A DNA stretch of 64,000 nt from Rhinolophus ferrumequinum (Eukaryota; Chordata; Mammalia; Chiroptera; Rhinolophidae). Within the stretch, counting starts at the first letter, position 1. Each line of letters opens with the position of its first letter. The position numbers and the translations under genes are program-made. The DNA lies in the NCBI RefSeq assembly GCF_004115265.2, contig NC_046301.1, positions 39,148,714 through 39,212,713 on the forward strand, given 5' to 3'. Of this stretch, positions 47,065 through 58,247 are shown piece after piece. The notes beneath the pieces are model-generated. The model saw nothing but the letters and a program-made list of their open reading frames with translations, was not told the DNA's origin and searched no databases.

Positions 47065-50000
47065 ATGGCATCAGCTGGAGACCCCCCGACAGGCCCACGG
47101 GATGCAGCAGACCAGAATTTTGACTACATGTTCAAGCTTCTGCTCATTGGCAATAGCAGTGTGGGCAAGACGTCCTTCCTGTTCCGCTACGCAGACGATT
47201 CCTTCACACCCGCCTTCGTCAGCACAGTGGGCATCGACTTCAAGGTCAAGACCGTCTACCGCCACGACAAGAGGATCAAACTGCAGATCTGGGTGGGCCG
47301 GGCAGCTAGCTGTGCATGGGTCTGCAGCTGGGATTGCTCCCGGGAAGTCTCTGTGGGGGTTTAGGGTTGTGGGGAGGGGTCCCTGGTGAGGGAGAATGGC
47401 CCTGAGTCAGGGAGGGGGCGTGGGGTAGGTGTGAAGGATATGGGGGTATTATCTATGAGATGAATTCGTCAGCAAGAGGGGATATGCCCCGCCCAGTGAT
47501 GTCTCAGGGCGAGTCCGTACTAAGCCAAGGCAGTTAGAAGTCCTGGTGAATAATGGGGAAGAGATTTGGGTACCTTCTCAGGCGTGAGCCCAAAGGCCCC
47601 CAAAGCACCTGCCAGGTGTCCACACCCCTGCTCCCAACACAGCTTCTGGTACGATTGTATGGTAACAGGCACCAGAGTATCTGCATCAAGATGGTACCCT
47701 CTGGTCCAGGTAGCTCTTGTTTGTGGTTATTAAGTTGGTCAGTGAGAGGTCACTGACCCCTCAGACTGGGAACTCCTCAGGGCCAAGCCCATATTTCTCC
47801 CATCATACTGGGGCAGGTCCATGTCTCGCTCATCAGACTGGGATTGTGAGCACAGAGCAATGCCCACCTCAGACAGGGCCCTGCAGCGGTGGGGTGGGGA
47901 ACAGTGTGACTTCTAGCCGGCTGATCCCACTATTTCCCCAGGACACAGCGGGCCAGGAGCGCTACCGCACGATCACCACAGCCTACTATCGAGGAGCCAT
48001 GGGCTTCCTGCTCATGTATGACGTTGCCAACCAGGAGTCCTTCACCGCCGTGCAGGATTGGTGAGTGCTTACTGACCACTGACCCCCTGACCTTTGCCCT
48101 CTCCTCTGACCCCAAATCTCTGGCCTAATAGCCCTTATACTCTACAGGGCCACACAGATCAAGACGTATTCCTGGGACAATGCTCAGGTCATCCTCGTGG
48201 GGAACAAGTGTGACCTAGAGGATGAGCGTGTTGTGCCTGCCGAGGACGGCCGAAGGCTCGCCGAGGACCTTGGTTAGTGCCCAACCTGAGCCATAGGCCT
48301 TGGGCCTCCCAGAACCAAACCCCATCCGCACCCTCAGATCCCAGGTCCAACTACAGTCACCAACCCTTTGCTCTTTGCGGACCTGCCCAGAGAAATGCCT
48401 ACGTGTATGCCACCTTCTCCATTTCATTCCAGGGAATTCACCCACAGATCCCGTCTTCCTGACCGCATCCCTGGGAACCCAGACTCAGCCAAATTGTTTC
48501 TGGAAATTTATCTTACGGATATTCTTCCCCATGTAGGAAGTGGTGACTATATCAAGTTGCAGTACTATTAGTAGCAGGGAAACCTGCGTAACCTCCCACA
48601 TGTCTCACAGTGGAGGAAGCAGCAAAACATAATGTCCACACAGTGGAAGGCCATGCAGCCATGAAAAAGGATGAGGGTGTTCTTATGTTCTGTTATGGCA
48701 GATTTCTGGGATATATAACTAAATGGAAAAAGCAAACTGCAGAATAGTGGATATGGCTGCTTCCTTTAGTCCAGGGGTCAGCAAACATTTGCTTAAAGAG
48801 CCAGATAGGAAATATTTTTGGTTGTAGTGTCTCTGTCACAACTATTCAGCTCTGCCTGAAAGCAAGCATAGACAATACATCAATGAACGAGCATGAATGT
48901 CTGCCAGGAAAACTTTCTTTACAGAAACAGGCAATGGGCCAGATTTGGCCTGCACCTTGAAGTATGACAACACCTGCATTAGTGTATAAAAAGGATGAGA
49001 ATAAGAATATATGCTTACGCTTGCCTAAAGGAACTCTGCAAAGATACAGAAGGAACTAGTAACAGTGGTGACCTGTGTGTTTAAGAATTGGGAGGCAAGG
49101 AACCAGACTTGGATGGGGACTTCTCAGTCTTATTTTTTTGAATCAGGTGAATGGATTATCCATTCAAATTTTAAGTTCAATGAAAATCTTGTCCTGGAGT
49201 ATTCTAGGCTCTCCCAGGACTTTCCTTGTGGGAGATGGTATAACTAACTACTGTAGGGAGGGCATGTTAAGGGTCCAGACTCTGAAGCTAGAATCCAAGT
49301 CTGTAACTGCTGTGTGACATAAGGCACATTGCCTCCCTTCTCTGTGCTTCCATTTCTCCACCTAGGAAACGGAGAAGAAAACAGTCTACTTCATAGGGCT
49401 GTTAGAAAGATTAAGCGAATGCTGGCCTTAATTGAACATTAACTTGAATTATTTCTCGATCGCTTTGTGATCTTATAGTTTTTATATCTGTCTTGATATT
49501 TTTTAGCAGTTTCTAGGTTCTTCAGCGAATATTTATAATCAGAAAAAAGTATTAAAATGAAAAGAACTCAGATTATTTGAGGCAGAGCCACACATGGATA
49601 AGGAAATGCCAGATTTGCCCAGGAAGACAGCGGGGTGACATTGATGGTCACTAGGCTCGGAGTAGATATGAGTTCGTACCCTGCCTCTGTCATCCACCCA
49701 TCCATCCATCTATCCATCCACCCACCCATCCATCCATCCATCCATCCAGTCATTTAGCAAGCAGTTCCAAGCGCCTGCTTCATGCCAGGCAGACAGAAAT
49801 CCTGCCCTCTTGGAGCCGGTGTTCTAATAGCAGAGATGGATAGGAAATGGATAATTACACACCTAACTATTTCATTACAATTACATTTTTATAGTGCCGC
49901 GTGACAAGTGACAAGGTACAGACCCATTTACTCTGCGCTGTATGTAATATGGTGGGTGTTTGTCTGAATTTCTGGCCCACCTTGGCCAGTGCGGCAGGTG

Positions 50001-51288
50001 AGGACACATTGGGGACCTTTCAGAGACAGCTCCCTGGAGGCAGATTCTGAACCAGCCTTTTAGGGGTGCAGGAAGGATCATCATGTACACCCTTATTTTC
50101 AGGTTGACGGGCCACTTTTTCTAGCTGAGGGACCTTGGGCAAATCCCCAAAGCATTTGTACCACCTCCCACCTTTGGGAGTTAATGATTCTAAGATTGTA
50201 CTCAAAGCAACCTCTCATCCCCTCTCCCCAGGAGGAATCAGCCAGCCTGCACTTGCTCCCGGGGCCCAAGGTGGTACAATAGGAATATTTATTATTATTT
50301 ATTTATATTTAAAATATTTGATATTTATTACCAGCTATTATTCGAGCCAGGCAGCCAGGGTGTGAATCCCAGCTCTGCCATGCGTTACCTATGTGAATTT
50401 AGATGAGTGACTTTCCCTCTTTGTGCCTCAGTTTCCTCATCTGTAAAGTGGGTTATAATAGGACGAACCTCAGAGCATCATTAAATGAGTTAATTTCTGT
50501 AAAGCACTTAGAAAAGTCCCTGCCACATAATAAACATGATGTAAGCACTTATTATTACTACCATTTGTAGTGCATTCATTCTGTAGCCCAGGAACTATGA
50601 GCATTGCATGCTCCCCACAAACACTGGGAAACTGCCATTACCTGCCTAATGGAGATTGCAAACTGGTGGTTCCCCAGGCTTAAGCCAGTCTTTAGCTGTG
50701 TTTTATTTGGTCCAGAGTGCATTTTTTAGAACATGTGAAATAATTGGTTCCATTTCAAAAGTCTACATAAATATTTTCACTGTATTTTCCTGTGCAGCAC
50801 AATTGGGGGAAAGCTGAGCTGCAGCCACCCGTAGGCACCCCAAGCCTTCTGGGCACCAGAATGTTATTACCTGGACTCTTGCAGCCACTGCCTAGGATAG
50901 TTCAGAGCAGGCCTGCTACCACAGGTTTTTATCAACATGTTTCCCATTTTATAGATAGGCAAACTGAGGCTCAGAGACTAAGGCACTCAGTCATGGGCCC
51001 ACAGCTGCATAACAGGGCTTGGAACCCAGATTTGTATGATGCCATAGTCCAGGCTTTGCCTCTCTGGATCTCACAGGTGCCCCCACCTATGTCCATCCAG
51101 GTTTCGAGTTCTTCGAGGCGAGCGCCAAGGAGAACATAAACGTGAAACAGGTCTTTGAGCGCCTGGTGGACGTCATCTGCGAGAAGATGAACGAGTCCCT
51201 GGAACCCAGCTCCAGTCCGGGCAGCAATGGGAAAGGCCCAGCCTTGGGGGACACCCCACCTCCCCAGCCCAGTGGCTGCAGCTGCTAG
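47065..51288 (+). CDS. RAB3D: RAB3D, Ras-related small GTPase Rab-3D (four coding exons)
   Basis: Rab3D is a prenylated small GTPase on secretory granules that regulates exocytosis in exocrine and other non-neuronal cells. Coding exons are 47065-47292 (the exon itself starts at 47029), 47942-48060, 48148-48272 and 51101-51288, giving 219 residues, the human length. Motifs: P-loop GNSSVGKT (29-36), switch [23 protein letters not shown] in switch II, NKCD, SAKEN, and a C-terminal CSC for double geranylgeranylation. The hypervariable tail reads [20 protein letters not shown]. All catalytic positions are intact, with no Q-to-L-type change in DTAGQE. The 2.8-kb last intron is full of repeats. Confidence 0.97.
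48775..48985 (+). repeat. hAT-type non-autonomous DNA element relic
   Basis: CCAGGGGTCAGCAAACATTT opens the segment and AACAGGCAATGGGCCAGATT closes it, with TAGACAATACATCAATGAAC between. This is the layout of a common hAT-Charlie-related MER element. The subfamily is uncertain. Confidence 0.6.
49255..49420 (+). repeat. MIR SINE
   Basis: AGGGTCCAGACTCTGAAGC, GTAACTGCTGTGTGACATAAG, CTCCACCTAGGAAACGGAG and CATAGGGCTGTTAGAAAGAT follow the MIR order. Confidence 0.65.
49690..49748. repeat. (TCCA)n microsatellite
   Basis: Roughly 14 TCCA/CCCA units are seen, with CTATCCA and CCAC variants. The reverse frame over it gives a Gly/Trp/Met/Asp repeat and is not coding. Confidence 0.9.
50345..50560 (+). 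repeat. MIR SINE
   Basis: AATCCCAGCTCTGCCATGCG, TGTGCCTCAGTTTCCTCATC, TGTAAAGTGGGTTATAATAG, ATTAAATGAGTTAATTTCTG and TAAAGCACTTAGAAAAGTCC match the MIR consensus over nearly full length. Confidence 0.85.
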
Positions 51289-53970
51289 AGACGATCCCCA
51301 ACCCCTGGCCACCCCTCCTGCCTTGGCAGGGACTGTGACTGAGGCATGAGCCACAAGGGCTGTTTCCAAGCTCAGGGTGCCCCCTTCCCTTCCGTCAACT
51401 GTTAGCTGCCCCCCACTTCCGTGTGACTTGTTCTCTCGCCATGGCCACCAGCCTGCCCAAGCAGCCCCTGTCACAGGCTCCAGACCCTGGGGACTCTGCA
51501 TTAGAGGCAGAGTCTGGGGATGTTGACATGCATGAGCTTGCTGCTTTTCAGGCGTTTTAATGGGGGGAGCATGGATAGCCTCTCCCACCCTGCCTGATGG
51601 AGGGGCTTCCACAGTGCCTTCTGGGTTAGAGCCATTGCCCACATCCATTCTGTTTTGGGCATTGTCTGGAGTTCACAATTTGGCCAAAACTGGTTTGTCT
51701 TCTTCCCCTTGCCATGTGGGTTCTCAGAGTTCATCCCTAGATATGGAAAGCAGCTCTTTGCTCAGGGTCCCCTGATCTAGTCCTAAGCCCGCCCATGAAC
51801 CTCCTCAGACCTGAAGGCTCCAAGGCAAGGCGGTGACTGATCCTGGTAGAACCCTCCCTTCTGGCTTGCAGATCCTCCGCCTGTGAAAGCAGTATTAAAG
51901 CAGCTTTTCTAGTTGTCAAGAGATGGGGAGTCAGAGCCCCCCTGGCTTCAGGGACCCCAGAAGTGCCTTCTGAGTTTCCCCAGAATTTAACATCACCCAT
52001 GTCCCTGACACTGTTTTGGCTTATCGTGGTGTACCTGATCCGGGATTGAATCCTGGAACTATGTACCGTGTCAGGCCAGGTGGAGAATCACCCAGCCCCT
52101 GGCTTTCATGCTCAGGGCTTTGTGCCAGGAGTTAACCTCCGAGCCGGGAGCCTTGACCCTCTTGCCCAGACCTGCCTCCCCAGGGCCCATTTGACTCGTG
52201 ATGTTTTAAGCAAGGTCTTTCCACATCTTTTACATCCTGTTAGAAAAGGAAATTGAGCAACGTTCCCATAACCTGTGCTCCCTGTTGACTGTCTGGTACA
52301 AGGACTTGGGCTCCTCCCACTTGAGGACCAGTGAGGATCCAGTGTCCATTTCCTGAGCCATGTCACTGGTGAGGCCCAGTGATGGGATGTTTTCTGCTAA
52401 TGGAAGACTCACTCTAAGGAATGTTTTGGGTTTGGACTGGAGGGGCAAGAAGGTAGGGATGTGTAACTGCTATTGTCACTTGTACTTCACAATATAGCTT
52501 GGGAGTGGCAGGCTGATGGAGGATGGCCTGGGATTAGTCTCCCTGGTTGAGGATAGCGTCCCCAGTTGCTGGGCGCTTCTGCTGGCAGGTTATGTGCAGT
52601 TTGGGGATCTGCGTCTTCACCGCCCTCCTCCCAGCTCAGCAGTACTTCCTGCTCACCAAAGTCCAAACTCCAGTGGCATGGCACCTCTTTCTGCTCTGGA
52701 ACACTGATTGACACCCCATAACTTGACAGACACTGTGAGGATGGCTGAGAGGATGGTATGTGTTCCCAATTCCACTCCCAGCCCCTGCCAGCAAAATGAC
52801 CTCCTATAGCCCTAAAGATCTCAGCCTCCTTCGTTGGGGCATGGGGAAGGTCTGCTTTAAGTTTAACATAGCTTTTACTTTTATAGAAGCTCTAGATTGA
52901 ATTTATTTCTAGAGGGCCCTGTTTACCCCATACTAGGGTCTTCCCTGAGAGCTTCAAAGTGAGGATATCTTTGTGTATGCCAACAAATTAGGTGACTATG
53001 GTGAAATGGACAAGTTTTTGGAAACACACAAAATGAGAGGATCTGAATATTTGGGGCAGAAGTAAAAAATGTTAGTTGCTTTAATGTAAAAGTGAAGGTA
53101 AATTAGCTAAAAAAGCCTTAAGATGCACCATGGGCTGTCTAGATACTGTTGGCCAGTCCATTTTCCCTAAGCTATTGCCAGAAAAAAATGATGGGTCAGA
53201 GAGCCATTGCCTGAGGGATGAGGTGATTGTCACCACCCATGTGATAAAACCAGCTTTGGCTGTAACTTGGACCTGACCGGGCCTAAGCTTTCTGTTTACA
53301 CAACGTTTTTAACAGTTCAGCTTCAAGTAGCAACTGAGAGAGCTGCCTCAGGTTCTTTCAAGACTGGGAATCAGGTAGAATTTTTTTGTTCTAAACAATA
53401 ATGCAAGTTTTTATTTTATGTCTGGGGGGGGAGGTTTAACTCAAGATGGTCTCGGGAACAGAAACTGATGTCCTCACAGATCACTGTGGGAGTTGGAGGT
53501 TCACTGAGTTTACAAACAAAAATTAAACCAAAGGCTCTGCGAGGCTGGGGTCTGGAGCTGTTGCCTGAGGCTGGGTCCTGCATCCATGCTGTCCCTTCTT
53601 AACATTTGCTTTTAGCAACTTGTCTTTCCACAGGTGGCTTGGTGGGAAATTGCCATGGCTGCTGTGGTTTGGGGTTCTGCTTTTTTTCTTTTTGTGGCTT
53701 CTCTGGAGATCATGTTCTTGTATCTGCCTCTCCCTCTTGACTTAGAAAAACAAATAATAGGTGAAATTTGGTCTTAGAGTTGAAGTGCTAATTCTGCTAA
53801 ATGGCTTCTCCCCGGCGATCCCGAAACACTACGGAGTGAGCTCTGGACCTGCTGCTCATTTCTATGCTGAATGTGGTTCTCCTGCGTAAGCAATTCTTTG
53901 ATGTCCACCTGGAAAGACGTGCACTTTTCTCCACAAGAGAAAAAAATTAAAGCTGTTGTACCCAGATGCG
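51289..53970 (+). other. RAB3D: RAB3D 3' UTR with polyadenylation signal
   Basis: No repeat-class element or new gene is evident in this 2.6 kb after the stop. Near its end lies ATTAAA (53946-53951), followed by a G/T-rich stretch, a good cleavage site. A long 3' UTR of this size agrees with what is known of mammalian RAB3D mRNA. The short frames inside are not conserved genes as far as I can see. Confidence 0.65.
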
Positions 53971-54269
53971 GTTGTTCTCTTATTTCCATTAGTGAAATGT
54001 GATTTCCAGGAAAAGGGCTATTGAATCATAGCCAAGCAGATGGTTGGTTGAGGACCACGTGTGATGCAGCAGATCCCAGATTAGGCCAGTGAGGCTCAGG
54101 CCTGGGGCTGTGTCTAGCGGGGACTCATGGCCACCACCTTGGCCCTAGAAAATTCCTCTGTGCAGAGGGCAGGGAGGATAGTGTTGCCCCAACTAATCTT
54201 ACCAGGAATGTCTGTCCTCCTAGGAGCTAGAGGGCACCCGTGAGCACCTGAGTCTGGTCAAGTCCTGCT

Positions 54270-54765
54270 CAGAACCTTCCATGGCTCCCACCTGACTGGG
54301 ACTAAACACCAAAGTTCTCCCTATGGCCGGCAAGGTCTTGCATAGTCTGACCTGACCTCAGTTCTTCTAACTTGCCCCCTATACTTGCTTTGCTCCAGTC
54401 CCATTGGCCTCCTTGCTGCTATTTGAACACACCAGGCTCCTGCCTCAGGGCCTTTGCATTGGCTGTTCCCATCAGCCTAAAACCATCTTATCCCAAGTAG
54501 TCACACAGCTTCCCTCACTTCCTCTTTCAGGTCTTTCCACAAATTTCACCTTCTCTTTGCACCCCCCTCTCTGTTTAGTACTGCAACCCCCGCCCCAGCA
54601 TTTCTGATGTCTCTTTCCCTGTGACCCCTCCCCATAGCCCCAGCATCTAAAATACTATGTCATTTATTCGTTTAACTTAAACAAGTGTCTCCTTCACTGT
54701 AATGTCAGCTCCTCAGATGCAGGATTTTTTTTTTTTTTCTCTTTTCACCACCACACCCAGCTCTT
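54270..54765 (+). repeat. L2 LINE 3' fragment
   Basis: AACCTTCCATGGCTCCCACC, AGGTCTTGCATAGTCTGACC, CTCCTGCCTCAGGGCCTTTG, CATTGGCTGTTCCC, CAGGTCTTTCCACAAATTTC and a late GTAATGTCAGCTCC follow the L2 order. Confidence 0.75.
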
Positions 54766-54829
54766 CCTGTCTGATACAATAAAAAAGAAATACTCATCAG
54801 TCTTTGTCCCTGATTCCGGGCACACAGCT

Positions 54830-55615
54830 CCTAAAACCCATGGAATCTCTGGAGTGCTGAGAGTGTCTTTTGTCTGCTAATAACAAGACGAGGGTGGGGG
54901 TGGGGGGAGTGCACAGCTAGGCAGCTTCAGCCTGGAGTGGGTCTAATCAAGCCATGATTGGGGGGTTGGCACTTTCAGTGCAACCCTGTCCTCTGAAGAG
55001 TGGGGAGAGGCTGGAGTTAATCACCAATGGCCAATGATTTCATCAATCATGCCCAGATAATGAGACCTTCATGAAAACACTAAACAATGGGGTTCAGAGA
55101 GCTTCAGGGTTGGTGAACACTTTTTGAGGTTCTGGGAGGATGGCATGCCCAGAGAAGTCATGGGAACTCCGTGCCCCGTCCCCATACGTTGCCCTGTGCA
55201 TCTCTTGTGTCTGGCTTTCCCTCTGTTGTAGCCTTTATAATAAAGGTAATAGCAAGTAAAGCACTTTCCTGAATTCTATGAGTCATTGTATTTATCAAAC
55301 CTGAAATGTAGGGAGGGTGGCAGGAACCCCCTGACTTTATAGCCAAGTCAGAAAGAAGTGTGGCTCATTTGGGAATTCGATACTTGGGACTAGCATCTGA
55401 AATGAGGGCAGTCCTGTGGGGCTGAGCCCTTAAACCTGTGGCTTCTGATATGGACTCTGGGTCGTGTTAGAATTGAATTCAACTGTAGGACCCCCCATTG
55501 GTGCCTACAGAGAGTTGCTTGGTGTGGAAAACCCCACACATTCAGATTCAGAAGTGTTATGAGTAAAAACAGTTTATTTTTGACATACAGCAGGCATTGG
55601 ATAGATGTTTGTTGA
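54830..55615 (+). mobile_element. Probable fossil retroviral LTR fragment
   Basis: The segment has the look of an old LTR: a promoter-like first half, a polyadenylation-like block around 55,235-55,250, and the recurrent phrase TTGCTTGGTGTGG near its end. No internal viral genes are recognised next to it, so it is a solitary, broken, old fragment. The family is not assigned, and the ends are approximate. Confidence 0.35.
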
Positions 55616-56329
55616 GTATTCATGAGTATGTATGATCTGCAGAGCCCAACAGTGAGCTAGGTCCACAGACTTGCATATGGTCCCAGGATTCTCAACTCTG
55701 CTCTCTGTACCGTCTCTCTGCAGCCTCATCCCCATAAGGTGGCCTCCTCTGAACCAGGTGAGTTCAGGGGAGCTGCTCTCTCCTGGTCACCCTAGCTAAA
55801 GTCCAAGAACAGGTCTTTTGGCCAGCTTGGGTCTCATGCCTGTGACTGAACCAATGACTGCCGTCAGAGAGATGGAATGTACTGATTGGCTGTCTGGGAT
55901 CACGGGTCCATGCTAGAACTGATGCCTGAGGTCAGACAGATGGAACATGCTGATTGGCCAGCTGGGATCACATGCCCACCCTGGCTTATGTGAGAGGTGG
56001 GCAGGTTTCAAAGAAAACTAGGTGTGTTTTCCAGAAGTGGGAGATGATTGCAACAACAGCAAATATGACATGTGCCCCTTTTATCCTCCTCAAAATCTCT
56101 GCAAGAGAAAGATGGAAAAATTAAACTACCATTTGCAATCCCCAAAGAAAGAATTGATTCAGGCTACTATGGTCAATTAGATCAATAAGCCCTTGGATTA
56201 TTTACTCTCAGCCATGACCATGGCCACCGCTGAGAAGCATCTGGGTAAATGTCATAAGTTCCCATGCCCAGGCCACAGCCCAGTCCAATTAAATCAGATG
56301 GTGTAACTGCAGAACCACCTCAAACTTGT

Positions 56330-56665
56330 CCTATCCTGTTTCTAACAAGACCTAGAACCAAGTCTAAATCTTGGATCCACCACGTATGAGTAACGTGTGT
56401 GAACGCTTAACTTCTCCCCCCACGGAAACAAAGGACTGTGACATGACCAGAATCTGAACGCTGGAACCCTTTCAGAATCGAAGGGTCTGTTGTCCAGGAA
56501 GACCTGGTGCAGGAAAATCTTGCCCTGAACCCTGGACTGTGGAGACAGATTTGAGCCTGGCCTCCTGGCTCTATGCCGGTCCACCTCACGATAAATAAAA
56601 GCTTCTTTCTTTTCTCAAAAGCTGGTGCCATAGTATTGCACATTGGGAAGCAAGCCCTTGCTCAG
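56330..56665 (+). mobile_element. Probable fossil LTR, second fragment
   Basis: The block ends with AATAAAAGCTTCTTTCTTTT, then AAAGCTGGTGCCATAGTATT and a CA-type end, resembling the R/U5 part of an old mammalian LTR. No viral genes adjoin it. It is broken and old, with an approximate start. Confidence 0.4.
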
Positions 56666-56889
56666 TAACAATGAGATCCAGTCTTTGTTAAAGCTCCCAG
56701 AGGGTTCTAATGTGCGGCCAGATCTGAGAACAAGTGACTTACAGGAAATATGGGGGAAAGAGGATCAAAGTAAAGGCACCACAGAGCAGCAGCAGCAAAT
56801 CCAGAAAGTGTGGAATTCCCAGTGTCCCTCACTCTTCCTGCAACAAATCAAATGTAGATGGGGTTGGGGAAGAGGAGGAAGAATCTAGA

Positions 56890-57075
56890 GCAGCAGTTCT
56901 CAAAGTGTATTCCCTGTGCCAGTGCTTCATCACCTGGGAACCTATTAGAAATGCAGATTCCTGGGGCCCTCTCCAGATATCCTGAGGCAAAAGCCGCAGG
57001 GAGGGGAGACACATGTGTTTTAATAGAACATCCAGAGGATTCTAATGCATGCTCTAGTTTCAGAACTACTGGATT
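56890..57075 (+). mobile_element. MER5A-type hAT element relic
   Basis: It starts CAGCAGTTCTCAAAGTGT, contains CACCTGGGAACCTATTAGAA, ATGCAGATTCCTGGGGCCCT and GTGTTTTAATAGAACATCC, and ends AGAACTACTG, which reverses to the start. This is the layout of the short non-autonomous MER5A DNA transposon. Confidence 0.8.
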
Positions 57076-57247
57076 CGAATAAAAGGGCTGTAGGAGGCAT
57101 GACAATCAAATATGGCGTGTGGACCTTGTTTGGATCCCAGTTCAAAGAAACCAAATGACAAAAGACATTTTGAAGCCAATTAGGAAAATTCGATGATGGC
57201 CTGGGTGTTGGGTGATGGACAGGAAAGGCTGCTAATGGTCTCAGCTG

Positions 57248-57615
57248 TTGTCTTGGTTTGTTTGGGCTGCTATGACAGAATATCATAGACTGGGTGGTTT
57301 ATAAACAACAGAAAATTGTTTCTCACAGTTCTAGAGTCTGGGAAGTTCAAGATCAATGGCCAGCAGATTCAGTGTCTGGTGAGGACCAGTTTCTTGGTTC
57401 ATAGATGGCTATTTTGTCTTTTTACTGTGTCCTCATATGGCAGAAGGAACAAAGTAGCTCTCTGGTGTCTCATTTACACAGGTGCTAGTCCCATACACGT
57501 GGGCTCCACCCTCATGACCTAATTACTTCCCAAAGGCCACACCTCCTAACACCATCACCTTGGGGATTAGGTTTCAACAAATGAATTTTGGGGAGACACA
57601 CATTCAGTCAGGTAT
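57248..57615. repeat. High-copy mammalian interspersed repeat, family not assigned
   Basis: TTTGGGCTGCTATGACAGAA, ACTGGGTGGTTTATAAACAA, CAGATTCAGTGTCTGGTGAG, CTCCACCCTCATGACCTAAT and CCATCACCTTGGGGATTAGG are in an order found at many mammalian loci. The short frame inside it is not a gene. Confidence 0.6.
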
Positions 57616-57844
57616 GATAATGCCGTTAGGGTTGTGAACACAAAAATGTATACATTTTGAAGATGTATACTGAAGTATGAAGGAAGGAAATGACATTGGA
57701 ATTTGTTTTAAATTCAAGGGGGGAAAAAGATAATGAAACAAATAATGTCAAACTCTTGGTGATTGCTGGATCTGGGTGATGGGTGTGTGGGGGTTTCTTT
57801 GGATGAGTTATCTTTTGTGAACACTTTAGATTTTTTTCACAAAA

Positions 57845-58000
57845 TAATTTTTTTAATTAAATTTATTGGGGGGGACAATGGTTAGTAAAATTACATAGGT
57901 TTCAAGTGCACAATTCTATAATACATCATCTATACATCACATTGTGTGTTCACTACCCAGAGTCAGTTCTCTTTCTATCACCATATATTTGTTCACAAAA
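57845..58000 (-). repeat. L1-type 3' tail, reverse orientation
   Basis: It is a close relative of the copy at 2,672-2,824 (ACCCAGAGTCAGTTCTC and ATCACCATATATTTG shared), again led by a T-rich reversed tail. Confidence 0.55.
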
Positions 58001-58139
58001 TAATTTACAAAACAAGACAGGAACATGAGAAGGCAGGTCATGTCATCCCTCAGATACTTCGAACTACAATAATTGCCAGCTAGTGTGAAAAATAAAACAA
58101 AGGAGAAAGGAGTCAGGATGACAGGGGTTTCCCAAATCT

Positions 58140-58145
58140 TTTATT
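58140..58145 (-). terminator. TSPAN16: TSPAN16 polyadenylation signal
   Basis: AATAAA on the minus strand lies about 100 bases after the TSPAN16 stop codon. Confidence 0.7.
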
Positions 58146-58247
58146 ACAATCTCCCTTCAAAAAGCAGTGAGTGCCACAGAGCAATAAAAATGAGACCACA
58201 TCTCCAGCAGCCAGGTGGGCCCAGTTGTCCCCTCTTCCTCAAATCTG

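Noticed and set aside
49568-49753. Gly-Trp-Met-Asp repeat protein
   Set aside because: It is a translation of a TCCA microsatellite.
51560-52714. Small frames in the RAB3D 3' UTR
   Set aside because: No family resemblance; positions fit a long 3' UTR better.
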